In this document: positions 1-6,086 of the stretch, in pieces | How positions within the stretch are numbered: position 1 is the stretch's first letter | Layout: every line of letters starts with the position of its first letter | NCBI GenBank assembly: GCA_049642385.1 | Contig: JBAROU010000250.1 | Location: 1 to 6,309 of the forward strand | Reading direction: 5' to 3' | Length of the DNA stretch: 6,309 bases | From: JBAROU01 sp049642385 | GTDB taxonomy: Bacteria > Chloroflexota > Dehalococcoidia > DSTF01 > RBG-16-68-14 | Program-made: the position numbers and the translations under genes | Notes under the pieces: model-generated | Databases searched by the model: none | What the model was told of the DNA's origin: nothing | Seen by the model: the letters and a program-made list of their open reading frames with translations, nothing else

Positions 1-597
1 GTCTACTCCGGCTGGTCATCGGCCCACCCGAACGGCCTCGGATGGAATCTGTACTGGGTGTCCTGGGGCCTCCTCATGTACCTCGTCGTGCCGCTCGCGA
101 TCATCCTGCTCTTCTTCCGCGAGTCGCCGGCGCGCTACGGCCTGCGCATCTACGTCACCAGACGCACGCTGCTGATCTACCTCGTCATGATCGCCGGGAT
201 GCTGCCGCTGCTGTTCTGGGCCTCGACGCGTGGTGACTTCCAGCGCACGTACCCCTTCGTGAAGGACCTTGGGGAGAACACCGCGCTCACAATCTGCATC
301 TGGGAATGCGCGCAGGTCGTGCGCTTCATCTGCCTGGAGTTCTTCTTCCGTGGCTACCTCCTGTTCGGGATGGAAGGGAAGCTGGGCTATACCGCCATCG
401 CCGCGAGCACCGTGCCATATGCCCTCATCCACTACGCCAAGCCCTTTCCGGAAGCGATGGCGGCGATCGCCGCCGGCGCGGTGTTGGGCTTCCTGGCGTT
501 GCGTACCCGGACGATCGTGGGTGGCGTGATCGTCCACAGCTCGATCGCTGTCTCCATGGACCTGCTCGCGCTCTGGCGCGCGGGCGTGATCTTCTGA
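1..597 (+). CDS. CPBP-family intramembrane metalloprotease-like protein (5' end missing)
   Basis: The reading frame is open from base 1 to a TGA at 595-597, so the window shows the last 198 residues of a longer gene. The GTG at 58 is internal and is probably not the start. The protein is hydrophobic with several membrane segments. It carries the CPBP (Abi, CAAX-protease/bacteriocin-processing) pattern: EFFFRG at visible residues 113-118 (motif 1), YALIH at 140-144 (motif 2, usually FxxxH), and a third His in VIVHSS at residue 179. The family motif 1 is normally EExxxR; here the first Glu is Leu (LEFFFR), while the second Glu, the Arg and both His remain. Some family members look like this, so loss of activity cannot be assumed. 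Known relatives are membrane proteases, or homologues of unknown role, in the cytoplasmic membrane. The substrate cannot be told. The next gene starts 2 bases after the stop, suggesting co-transcription. Confidence 0.8.
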   Translation, partial: VYSGWSSAHPNGLGWNLYWVSWGLLMYLVVPLAIILLFFRESPARYGLRIYVTRRTLLIYLVMIAGMLPLLFWASTRGDFQRTYPFVKDLGENTALTICIWECAQVVRFICLEFFFRGYLLFGMEGKLGYTAIAASTVPYALIHYAKPFPEAMAAIAAGAVLGFLALRTRTIVGGVIVHSSIAVSMDLLALWRAGVIF

Positions 598-599
598 CC

Positions 600-1499
600 A
601 TGGCAACGAAGCACGACGAACCCTGGCTCGCCGAGTTCCGCGCCTGCTGGGTCGCGGACCGGCGCGACGACGCGCTCGCCCTGCTCGAGTCGCGTTCGTC
701 GAAGCACGCCGGCACGCCCAAGGCCGCTGACAAGAGCGCCGCGGCGAACGCGATCCGCTCGACCATCGATGCGCCGGCGAAGCTGCTCGGGCTGTGCGCG
801 ACGCTCGCCGCGGCCAAGAGCCCCACCCGACGTGAGCTCGCCTGCGTGCTCCTGCGCGACTGCTACGAAGCAGACCGCGAGCGCGTCCTCGAACTCGCAC
901 TCGCCCTCTCCGATGACGAGCACTGGGAGACGCGCCTCTGGGCGGGCGATCTCGTCAGCAACTTGCTCGGGCGCCACTTCGATCAGCTCTACCCCGTCCT
1001 CCAGCGCTGGGCCGTCCACGAGTCTCAGTTCGTGCGCGTGGCCGTCGCCACCAGCGTGCGCGATGTGGCGCACAAGAAACACCCGGAGCGCTGCGGCCCG
1101 CTGCTCGATCTGATCGAGCCGCTGGTAGGCGACGATGCCCACGAGGTGCAGCGCAACCTCGGCGGCTACGCCGTCGGCGGCGCGCTGCTCGGCATGTGCC
1201 CGGATGAGACGCTCACGCGCGTTCGCAAGTGGGCGCGCGCCGACGACGAAGCGACGCGCTGGAACACCGCGATGGTCTTCTCCGCCGCGCCTGCGCGCAA
1301 GCATGTCGACAGCGGGCTGGAGCTGCTGTCGGATCTCGCGCGCGATGGGCGCAAGCATGTCTGGCAGGCTGTCTCGACCGCGCTGCGCAACCTCGCAAAG
1401 GGCGACCCCGAACGCGTCGCGCCCGTGCTTCGCTCGTGGCTCAAGGACGAGCGCAAGCTGCCGGCCGCGCTGGCGCTGCGCAGCATCGAACGCGCGTAA
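600..1499 (+). CDS. HEAT-repeat protein, ALKD/AlkC-like fold
   Basis: This 299-residue soluble protein is almost entirely alpha-helical, built from repeated two-helix units. The clearest units are around residues 108-136, 143-175, 181-211, 219-247 and 253-281. Units of the type 'VRxxVAxxxxDVAxxxPE' and 'VWQAVSTALRNLAKGDPE' followed by a Trp-containing helix (RSW, RKW, QRW) resemble the HEAT-like repeats of bacterial ALKD/AlkC-type proteins. That family includes DNA glycosylases for alkylated bases, but many members have no known function. I cannot identify catalytic residues with certainty, so DNA repair is only a possibility. The start is the ATG at 600, 2 bases after the upstream stop, with no clear Shine-Dalgarno sequence, which suggests coupled translation. 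The frame stays open well upstream, but there it lies over the CPBP gene. A generic HEAT scaffold protein is the main alternative. Confidence 0.75.
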   Translation: MATKHDEPWLAEFRACWVADRRDDALALLESRSSKHAGTPKAADKSAAANAIRSTIDAPAKLLGLCATLAAAKSPTRRELACVLLRDCYEADRERVLELALALSDDEHWETRLWAGDLVSNLLGRHFDQLYPVLQRWAVHESQFVRVAVATSVRDVAHKKHPERCGPLLDLIEPLVGDDAHEVQRNLGGYAVGGALLGMCPDETLTRVRKWARADDEATRWNTAMVFSAAPARKHVDSGLELLSDLARDGRKHVWQAVSTALRNLAKGDPERVAPVLRSWLKDERKLPAALALRSIERA

Positions 1500-1509
1500 C
1501 GCGCCTGCG

Positions 1510-1518
1510 TGCTATACT
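1510..1518 (+). promoter_or_regulatory. Extended -10 promoter candidate for sucC
   Basis: TGCTATACT matches the extended -10 pattern (TGn followed by TATAAT-like TATACT at 1513-1518). It lies in the 67-bp gap between the HEAT-protein stop and the sucC ATG. No TTGACA-like -35 box is visible about 17 bp upstream, which extended -10 promoters can tolerate. Transcription would be expected to begin near 1525, giving a leader of about 40 bases. Predicted by pattern only. Confidence 0.55.
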
Positions 1519-1529
1519 CCCCGACTGGT

Positions 1530-1564
1530 TGCCGATGGCTGATCGCTGACGGCTGACCGCTCCG
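1530..1564 (+). repeat. Heptameric tandem repeat in the sucC leader
   Basis: Five consecutive 7-base units read TGCCGAT, GGCTGAT, CGCTGAC, GGCTGAC and CGCTCCG. The middle three (1537-1557) fit SGCTGAY exactly; the outer two are degenerate. The array lies between the putative -10 element and the sucC ATG at 1567, where a Shine-Dalgarno sequence would be expected and none is seen. Its role, if any, is unknown. Confidence 0.6.
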
Positions 1565-1566
1565 AC

Positions 1567-2733
1567 ATGAAGATCCACGAATATCAGGCCAAGAAGCTGC
1601 TCGCTGACTACGGCGTGCCCGTGCCCAAGGGCCGCGTCGCCTCCACGCCGGACGAGGCGAAGGCCGCCGCGCAGGAGCTGGGCGTGCCCGTCGTCGTTAA
1701 GGCGCAGGTGCACGCGGGCGGGCGCGGCAAGGGCGGCGGCATCAAGCTCGCCGACACGCCTGACCGAGCAGCAGAGGCCGCATCGCAGATCATCGGCATG
1801 CAGCTCGTCACGCCCCAGACCGGCGACGAGGGCAAGCTCGTGCGCCGCGTCCTCGTCGAGGAGCAGACCGCGGTCGAGCGCGAGCTGTACGTCTCGGTGC
1901 TCGTCGACGGCGCGACCGGCCGCCCGACGGTGATCGCCAGCGCCGCCGGTGGCATGGAGATCGAGGAGGTCGCCGCCAACCAGCCCGAAGCGATCCACCG
2001 CGTCGCCATCGACCCAGCCGTCGGCTTCCAGCCGCACGAAGGGCGCGAGCTGGCCTTCGCGCTCGGCCTGAACGGCGACCAACTGCGCCCCGCGGTGGCG
2101 CTGCTGACGGCGCTCTACCGCTGTTTCGAGGAGAAGGACTGCTCGCTGGCCGAGATCAACCCGCTCGTCGTCACGAAGGACGGCAAGGTGGTCGCCCTCG
2201 ACGCCAAGATCAACTTCGATGACAACGCGCTCTTTCGTCACGACGACATCGTTGCGATGCGTGACCCGGAGGAGGAAGACCCGCTCGAGGTGCAGGCCGA
2301 GGAGCTGGGCATCAACAACTACGTCAAGCTCGATGGCAACATCCGCTGCGTCGTGAACGGCGCCGGCCTGGCGATGGCGACGATGGACAGCATCAAGCTC
2401 GCGGGCGGCTCACCGGCGAACTTCCTCGACATCGGCACCGTGAACGATGTGAGCCGCGTGGTGAACGCGTTTCGCATCCTCACCGCTGACCCCAGCGTGC
2501 GCGCCGTGCTGATCAACATCTTCGGCGGCATGGCCCGCGCCGACATCATCGCGGAGGGCGTCGTCAAGGCGCACGAGGAGCTGGAGATCGACCTACCCGT
2601 GGTGGTGCGCCTCGCCGGCACGAACGTCGAAGAGGGTGAGCGCCTGCTCGCCGACTCCGGCCTCCCTGTCGTACGCGCTGCCGACCTCGGCGAAGCCGCC
2701 CGCAAAGCGGTGGAGGCGGCTCAAGGCAACTAA
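1567..2733 (+). CDS. sucC: Succinyl-CoA synthetase (ADP-forming), beta subunit
   Basis: SucC is the nucleotide-binding subunit of the TCA-cycle enzyme that converts succinyl-CoA, phosphate and NDP to succinate, CoA and NTP in the cytoplasm. It works with SucD, encoded downstream. The protein has 388 residues, the same as the Escherichia coli subunit, and begins with the family-typical MKIHEYQAK, which fixes the start. An ATP-grasp domain covers roughly residues 1-225: the nucleotide-binding stretch at 45-60 (KAQVHAGGRGKGG), EINPL at 196-200 and the metal-binding Asp region LDAKINFDDNA at 211-221. The CoA-ligase domain follows: NGAGLAMATMD at 264-274, FLDIGT at 286-291 and NIFGGMARADIIAEG at 317-331. 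One oddity is DIGTVND where many homologues have DVGGGA. ADP versus GDP specificity cannot be decided by eye. The start lacks a visible Shine-Dalgarno sequence, and the leader contains a heptamer repeat. Confidence 0.97.
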   Translation: MKIHEYQAKKLLADYGVPVPKGRVASTPDEAKAAAQELGVPVVVKAQVHAGGRGKGGGIKLADTPDRAAEAASQIIGMQLVTPQTGDEGKLVRRVLVEEQTAVERELYVSVLVDGATGRPTVIASAAGGMEIEEVAANQPEAIHRVAIDPAVGFQPHEGRELAFALGLNGDQLRPAVALLTALYRCFEEKDCSLAEINPLVVTKDGKVVALDAKINFDDNALFRHDDIVAMRDPEEEDPLEVQAEELGINNYVKLDGNIRCVVNGAGLAMATMDSIKLAGGSPANFLDIGTVNDVSRVVNAFRILTADPSVRAVLINIFGGMARADIIAEGVVKAHEELEIDLPVVVRLAGTNVEEGERLLADSGLPVVRAADLGEAARKAVEAAQGN

Positions 2734-2746
2734 CCGCCTCGCTCGC

Positions 2747-2752
2747 TATCAT
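2747..2752 (+). promoter_or_regulatory. Candidate -10 element (TATCAT) for a leaderless transcript
   Basis: TATCAT lies in the 27-bp gap after sucC and ends 8 bases before the ATG at 2761. A transcript from it would begin at or within a base or two of the ATG, as in leaderless genes. There is no Shine-Dalgarno sequence before this ATG and no recognisable -35 box. The same 8-base spacing is seen before the minus-strand gene starting at 6078. This promoter could also serve the genes downstream, including sucD. Confidence 0.4.
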
Positions 2753-2760
2753 GACCTGCG

Positions 2761-3246
2761 ATGCGACCGTCGGCAGACGAGACGGTGACGCCGCCGGACG
2801 GCGAGCGGCCTCGCCCGTCCGGTCAACGAGTGATCATCGTCGCCTTCGCCGCGGCGGTCTTGATTGCGGTCACCGTGATCCTGATCGGCGTCGTCCTGAT
2901 CGCCAGCCGGGGCGATGATCAGCATGCCTGCGAAGCCGATCCCGCCGTCTGCAACGTGGTGCGCCAATACGCGGCCGCGTTCAACGCCCGGGACGCCGGC
3001 GCGATCGTCGGCTTGCTGACGGCGGATGGCCTGCGCCAGTTGCTCGGCGTGACATCCGAAACGGACCTAGCGCAACGCCTGGCGCGGCTCACGGACGCAG
3101 ACCGCATACGGAAGGTGGAGATCAGCCGCGTGAACATCGAAGGGGACGAAGCGACGGTCGTCGCGCGCTTCGTGCGCGAGGACGAGGGCTCGAACGCCGT
3201 CTTCTCGCTCGTGCGCGCAGGCGGCCGCTGGCGCATCGATAGGTAG
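2761..3246 (+). CDS. Membrane-anchored protein with NTF2-like outer domain
   Basis: I do not recognise a named gene. The 161-residue product has a short polar, Arg-containing N-terminus (1-22), one strong membrane segment (about 24-48) and a C-terminal domain of about 110 residues that should lie outside the membrane by the positive-inside rule. The outer part begins with a helix (NVVRQYAAAFNARDAGAIVGLL, about 65-86) and ends in beta-strand-like segments (VEISRVNIEGDEATVVARF; NAVFSLVRAGGRWRIDR). This is the layout of NTF2-like/SnoaL-like 'lumazine-binding-type' domains, including the typical final 'GGRWRI' strand. Cys57 and Cys64 flank the start of the domain and could form a disulfide. There is no lipobox. 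It sits between sucC (27 bp upstream) and a TfoX-like gene (6 bp downstream). An ATG at 2751 is out of frame. Such domains can bind ligands or be structural, and no specific role can be given. Confidence 0.75.
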   Translation: MRPSADETVTPPDGERPRPSGQRVIIVAFAAAVLIAVTVILIGVVLIASRGDDQHACEADPAVCNVVRQYAAAFNARDAGAIVGLLTADGLRQLLGVTSETDLAQRLARLTDADRIRKVEISRVNIEGDEATVVARFVREDEGSNAVFSLVRAGGRWRIDR

Positions 3247-3252
3247 AAGCAT

Positions 3253-3612
3253 ATGACGGTGAAGGCAGAGCTGCGTGAACAGATCGAAGCGGACATCGTG
3301 CGTCGCGCTGAGGTCACGTCGCGCAACATGATGGGCACCACCGCCTATATGGTACGCGGGCGCATGTTCGCCTTCTGGGTCGCCGACGGTCTCGTCGCCA
3401 AGCTGCCGGACCATGCCCGCCAGGAGCTGCTCGATCGGAGGGCGGGTGTACTGTTTCAGGGCCCGCAGGGGCGCGGCTTCGGCGACTGGACGAACCTCAC
3501 GCTGGACAAGGACGAAGACGTGGCGGCTGTGCTCGAAGGCGTGAAGTCGGCGTTTGAGTACATTCGGGGCGCGAAAGCGCCCGCGTCGAAGGCAAAGCGT
3601 AAGAAGCGGTAG
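3253..3612 (+). CDS. TfoX N-terminal-domain-like small protein
   Basis: The 119-residue product looks like the TfoX/Sxy N-terminal domain family or the related YjbR/MmcQ-like fold. The supporting pattern is VTSRNMMGTTAYMVRGRMFAF (about 21-41), where the family usually has 'RxMFGgxxxxvxGkmFa', then a strand VAKLPDH (48-54), a short helix QELLDRR, and GRGFGDWTNLTL (73-84). The C-terminus is a Lys/Arg-rich tail (ASKAKRKKR) that could bind nucleic acid or simply be disordered. TfoX in Proteobacteria activates competence genes, but stand-alone N-terminal-domain proteins are widespread and mostly uncharacterised, so a competence role should not be inferred. The ATG at 3253 follows the previous stop by 6 bases with only a weak AGG-type ribosome binding site, so coupled translation is likely. 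sucD begins 14 bases after the stop. Confidence 0.7.
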   Translation: MTVKAELREQIEADIVRRAEVTSRNMMGTTAYMVRGRMFAFWVADGLVAKLPDHARQELLDRRAGVLFQGPQGRGFGDWTNLTLDKDEDVAAVLEGVKSAFEYIRGAKAPASKAKRKKR

Positions 3613-3616
3613 GACC

Positions 3617-3623
3617 GGAGGAG
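3617..3623 (+). promoter_or_regulatory. Strong Shine-Dalgarno sequence of sucD
   Basis: GGAGGAG ends 3 bases before the sucD ATG at 3627 (5 bases if GGAGG is taken as the core). It is the best ribosome binding site in the window and fixes the sucD start. It contrasts with sucC, which has none visible although the two subunits are needed in equal amounts. Confidence 0.8.
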
Positions 3624-3626
3624 CTG

Positions 3627-4508
3627 ATGTCGATTCTTGTCAATCAATCAACTCGCGTGGTGATCCAGGGGATCACCGGCCGCGAAGGCAGCTTCCAGGC
3701 GCAGCGCTGCATGGAGTACGGCACGAAGGTCGTCGCCGGGGTGACCCCCGGTCGCGGCGGCGAGACGTTCGAAGGCGTGCCCGTGTTCAACACCGTGCGC
3801 GACGCCGCGCGCGAGGCGAAGCCAGACTGCGCGCTCATCTTTGTCCCCGCCCCCTTCGCTGCCGATGCGATCCTGGAAGCGGCGCACGCGGAGATCCCGC
3901 TCGTCGTCTGCATCACCGAAGGCATCCCGGCACTCGATATGGTGCGCGTGAAGCGCGCGCTCATCGGTGGCAAGACGCGCCTCATCGGCCCCAACTGCCC
4001 CGGCGTCATCACGCCCGGCGAATGTCGCGTCGGCATCATGCCGGTCGATGTCTTCTCGATGGGCTCCGTTGGCGTCGTCTCGCGCAGCGGCACGCTGGTC
4101 TACGAATCGGTCGCCCAGCTCACGGCGCACGGCATCGGCCAGTCCACCTGCGTCGGCGTGGGCGGCGACCCCGTCATCGGCACCACCCAGCGCGAGGCGC
4201 TCGAGCTGTTCGACCAGGACCCGGAGACGGCCGCTGTCGTGCTGATCGGCGAGATCGGCGGCAACGCGGAGCAGGACGCCGCCGACTACCTGCGCGGCAT
4301 GCGCAAGCCCGTCGTCGCCTTTATCGCGGGCGCGACGGCGCCACCGGGGCGGCGCATGGGGCACGCCGGTGCGATCATCGCCGGCGATACCGGTACCGCG
4401 CAGGCGAAGAAGCAGGCGCTCGCCGGCGCCGGCGCGGTGATCTGCGACTCCCCCGCAGAGATCGGCGCGACGATCGCGCGCGTCCTGCGCGAAGCGGGGC
4501 TAGTGTAG
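3627..4508 (+). CDS. sucD: Succinyl-CoA synthetase, alpha subunit
   Basis: SucD binds CoA and carries the phosphohistidine intermediate of succinyl-CoA synthetase, working with SucC in the TCA cycle. The 293-residue product has the usual family length. An N-terminal Rossmann-like CoA-binding domain contains VVIQGITGREGSF at residues 11-23 and GTKVVAGVTPGRGG at 32-45. The motif GPNCPGVI lies at 121-128. The active-site His is His246 in GRRMGHAGAI (241-250), the same number as in Escherichia coli SucD. GGDPVIGT (179-186) and EIGGNAEQDAA (209-219) are also typical, so all expected key positions seem present. The start is supported by the ribosome binding site at 3617-3623. The gene is separated from sucC by two small genes over 893 bp, but lies on the same strand with short gaps. 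A longer frame (3554-4573) overlapping this gene in another phase is a high-GC shadow. Confidence 0.97.
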   Translation: MSILVNQSTRVVIQGITGREGSFQAQRCMEYGTKVVAGVTPGRGGETFEGVPVFNTVRDAAREAKPDCALIFVPAPFAADAILEAAHAEIPLVVCITEGIPALDMVRVKRALIGGKTRLIGPNCPGVITPGECRVGIMPVDVFSMGSVGVVSRSGTLVYESVAQLTAHGIGQSTCVGVGGDPVIGTTQREALELFDQDPETAAVVLIGEIGGNAEQDAADYLRGMRKPVVAFIAGATAPPGRRMGHAGAIIAGDTGTAQAKKQALAGAGAVICDSPAEIGATIARVLREAGLV

Positions 4509-4512
4509 GGGG

Positions 4513-4518
4513 TATGAT
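4513..4518 (+). promoter_or_regulatory. Candidate -10 element (TATGAT) upstream of the DinB-like gene
   Basis: TATGAT lies 5 bases after the sucD stop codon, in the 77-bp gap before the DinB-like gene. Transcription would start near 4525, leaving a leader of about 60 bases with a good Shine-Dalgarno sequence. No TGn extension or clear -35 box is seen, so it rests on the hexamer and its position only. Confidence 0.35.
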
Positions 4519-4571
4519 GGTCGGTGCTCAGCGCCTAGGACGAAGTCGGCTTAGCAGTACCGTACCTAGTT

Positions 4572-4579
4572 GAAGGGAG
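4572..4579 (+). promoter_or_regulatory. Shine-Dalgarno sequence of the DinB-like gene
   Basis: GAAGGGAG, with AGGGAG at its core, lies 6 bases before the ATG at 4586 and sets the start of the gene. The gene therefore appears to be translated from a conventional leader, unlike the probable leaderless starts at 2761 and 6078. Confidence 0.65.
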
Positions 4580-4585
4580 ACTGTC

Positions 4586-5029
4586 ATGGCCAGCGAGTTT
4601 GACCGCGACCTGGAGACCGTTCACAAGCAGCTCGAAGCGGACCGCGCGGGGCTGCACAGCGTCGTCGCCGCCCTGAGCGACGCTGACCTGGACCGCGGGC
4701 GGCGCGGCGGCTGGCCGGTGCGTCGGGCGCTGGAGCACGTGATCCAATCGGAGTGGATGTACGCGAAGCTGATGCATCACCTCAGAGGCCAGCCAGTACC
4801 AGACGACAAGTTGCCGGCAGCGCCCTCGTCCGCCGGCGACGCCGCCCAGCAGCTCGACTCGTCGCGCGCGGCGCTGCTCGGCGCGCTCGATGGTGTGGAC
4901 GAGGAGTCGTTCTACAAGCTCCAGACCGTTGGCCACGAGGAGTACAGCGTCGTCAGCCTGCTAGAGAACACCGCGATGCACGATCGCGAGCACGCGGATC
5001 AAGTACGGGAGATCCTGGCGGCTACGTAG
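4586..5029 (+). CDS. DinB-superfamily protein (putative metal-dependent)
   Basis: This 147-residue protein fits the DinB/YfiT-like four-helix-bundle superfamily. The expected metal-binding His triad is visible: His51 in RALEHVIQSEW (helix 2), and His132 and His136 in the HDREH motif of the last helix (AMHDREHADQVREIL). The GW at 42-43 followed by a helix beginning VRRALEHV is also typical ('W.v.ev..Hi'). The family includes thiol-dependent transferases such as mycothiol- and bacillithiol-dependent enzymes, and many members of unknown function. This is not the DNA polymerase IV also called DinB. The substrate cannot be told. It is 77 bp downstream of sucD with its own ribosome binding site and candidate promoter, so it may be transcribed separately. 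It converges on the minus-strand gene with an 11-bp gap, and its stop codon lies in the palindrome CTACGTAG (5022-5029). Confidence 0.85.
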   Translation: MASEFDRDLETVHKQLEADRAGLHSVVAALSDADLDRGRRGGWPVRRALEHVIQSEWMYAKLMHHLRGQPVPDDKLPAAPSSAGDAAQQLDSSRAALLGALDGVDEESFYKLQTVGHEEYSVVSLLENTAMHDREHADQVREILAAT

Positions 5030-5040
5030 GGCCAACTAAT

Positions 5041-6078
5041 TCAGGTGATGCGCCGCCCCTCGGCCGGGAACAGGCGCGCAGAGTAGCGCTGATAGACCAC
5101 GCCCGCGCCCAGCACCAGCAGGCCGATGGCGACGAGTACCAGTGAAGCCGCTGCGCTGTCGAATACCTCGAACACCAGCCTCGCCAGGTAGGTGAAGACG
5201 CCCAACAGACCGAGCGCGGCCAGCAGTCGTTCCTGAAGCGGTACGGAAAGCGCCACGACAGCGAACGCGACGATCATCCACAGGACACCCCAACCGGGCG
5301 CGGACTCGTACTCGAACACTTTCATGCTCAACCCAAGGGCCAGCCCGGCCAGCCCCAACAGATACAGCAAGACGCTGTAGTTCCGTTCCGTCCTGCCGCG
5401 CAGCGCCGCGCCGCCCGCAAAGACGCCTGCTCCCAGGAGCGCGACCACCACAGCCTGCGGCGTCTGCCATTCGTAATACGTGCGATCGCGGTCGACAAGG
5501 AACGTGAAGTCGATCACGAGCGAAGCGATGGCCGCTGCGACAGCGGTCAGCACGAACGGCGAACGCGACAGGTAGAATGCGCCTCCTGCTGCGAGTAGCG
5601 TCACGGCGCCCATCGCCAGCCGAGCCCAGGCCAGGTCCACCTGATATTGGCGCTGCTGCGCAGCCGTCACGTTGTAGCCCGGATCATCCGGCCACAGCCC
5701 GGTCGCATCCAGCACGGCGAACGCCAGGAGCGGCACAATGGCGATGGTCACCACCTGGAGCAGCTCGCCGGGCAGCCGGAAGCGCTCGATGCGAGACAGA
5801 ATTGTCGAAGCGGCGGCGAAGAAGGCGAACGAGAGGGACGAAATGACGACGCGGCCGCCCCCCGCCAGGCCCTCCCACTGGAAGCCGAGGAAGATGCTGT
5901 ACGCCAGGAGCACCAGCAAGCCACCGCCGTAGTACAGCAGGTTGGTGACGGTGAGCGCGCTTTCGATTGGCTGGTGCGCTTCGAGATCGCGCAGGAGGGC
6001 GCGACGCTGATCGCCGGTGATCAACCCTTCGCTCACCCAGCGTTCGAGGTCGGCAGCGGTGATCTGATGGTCTGCCAT
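5041..6078 (-). CDS. DUF2157-like multi-pass membrane protein
   Basis: The 345-residue product begins with a soluble helical stretch (about 1-40, ITAADLERWVSEGLITGDQR), of the type that opens DUF2157 proteins ('W...GlIs..Q...l'). About ten membrane segments follow, near residues 45-65, 76-95, 106-128, 153-170, 174-196, 208-226, 235-256, 263-281, 283-305 and 309-331. A short basic tail ends the protein. The function of the family is unknown, and I see no catalytic motif. The start chosen is the ATG at 6078. A GTG at 6096 would extend it by six residues, but that codon overlaps the putative -10 element and would lie outside a transcript made from it. A DUF4097-like gene lies 78 bp upstream on the same strand, so an envelope-related pair is plausible. 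The downstream end faces the DinB-like gene. Confidence 0.75.
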   Translation of the reverse strand: MADHQITAADLERWVSEGLITGDQRRALLRDLEAHQPIESALTVTNLLYYGGGLLVLLAYSIFLGFQWEGLAGGGRVVISSLSFAFFAAASTILSRIERFRLPGELLQVVTIAIVPLLAFAVLDATGLWPDDPGYNVTAAQQRQYQVDLAWARLAMGAVTLLAAGGAFYLSRSPFVLTAVAAAIASLVIDFTFLVDRDRTYYEWQTPQAVVVALLGAGVFAGGAALRGRTERNYSVLLYLLGLAGLALGLSMKVFEYESAPGWGVLWMIVAFAVVALSVPLQERLLAALGLLGVFTYLARLVFEVFDSAAASLVLVAIGLLVLGAGVVYQRYSARLFPAEGRRIT

Positions 6079-6086
6079 AGGCGTCA

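Noticed and set aside
16..1358. Long minus-strand open frames (16-900, 294 codons; 432-1358, 308 codons)
   Set aside because: They lie opposite the CPBP-like and HEAT genes. Their products are Arg/Ala/Gly-rich low-complexity without family motifs, as expected for shadows in GC-rich DNA.
1441..2241. 266-codon minus-strand frame opposite sucC
   Set aside because: It is fully antisense to conserved sucC coding sequence, with Asp/Arg/Leu-biased composition typical of a shadow frame.
2751..2753. ATG at 2751 as an alternative start for the NTF2-like gene
   Set aside because: It is out of frame with the gene and overlaps the putative -10 hexamer.
4535..4569. CTAGG / CCTAG inverted repeat in the leader of the DinB-like gene as a riboswitch or terminator stem
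   Set aside because: The stem is only 5 bp around a 25-base loop with no T-run and no recognised riboswitch core, so it is likely chance.
3554..4573. 339-codon plus-strand frame overlapping sucD
   Set aside because: SucD in the other frame has all family motifs and a strong ribosome binding site. This frame is extremely Arg-rich and has no recognisable domain.
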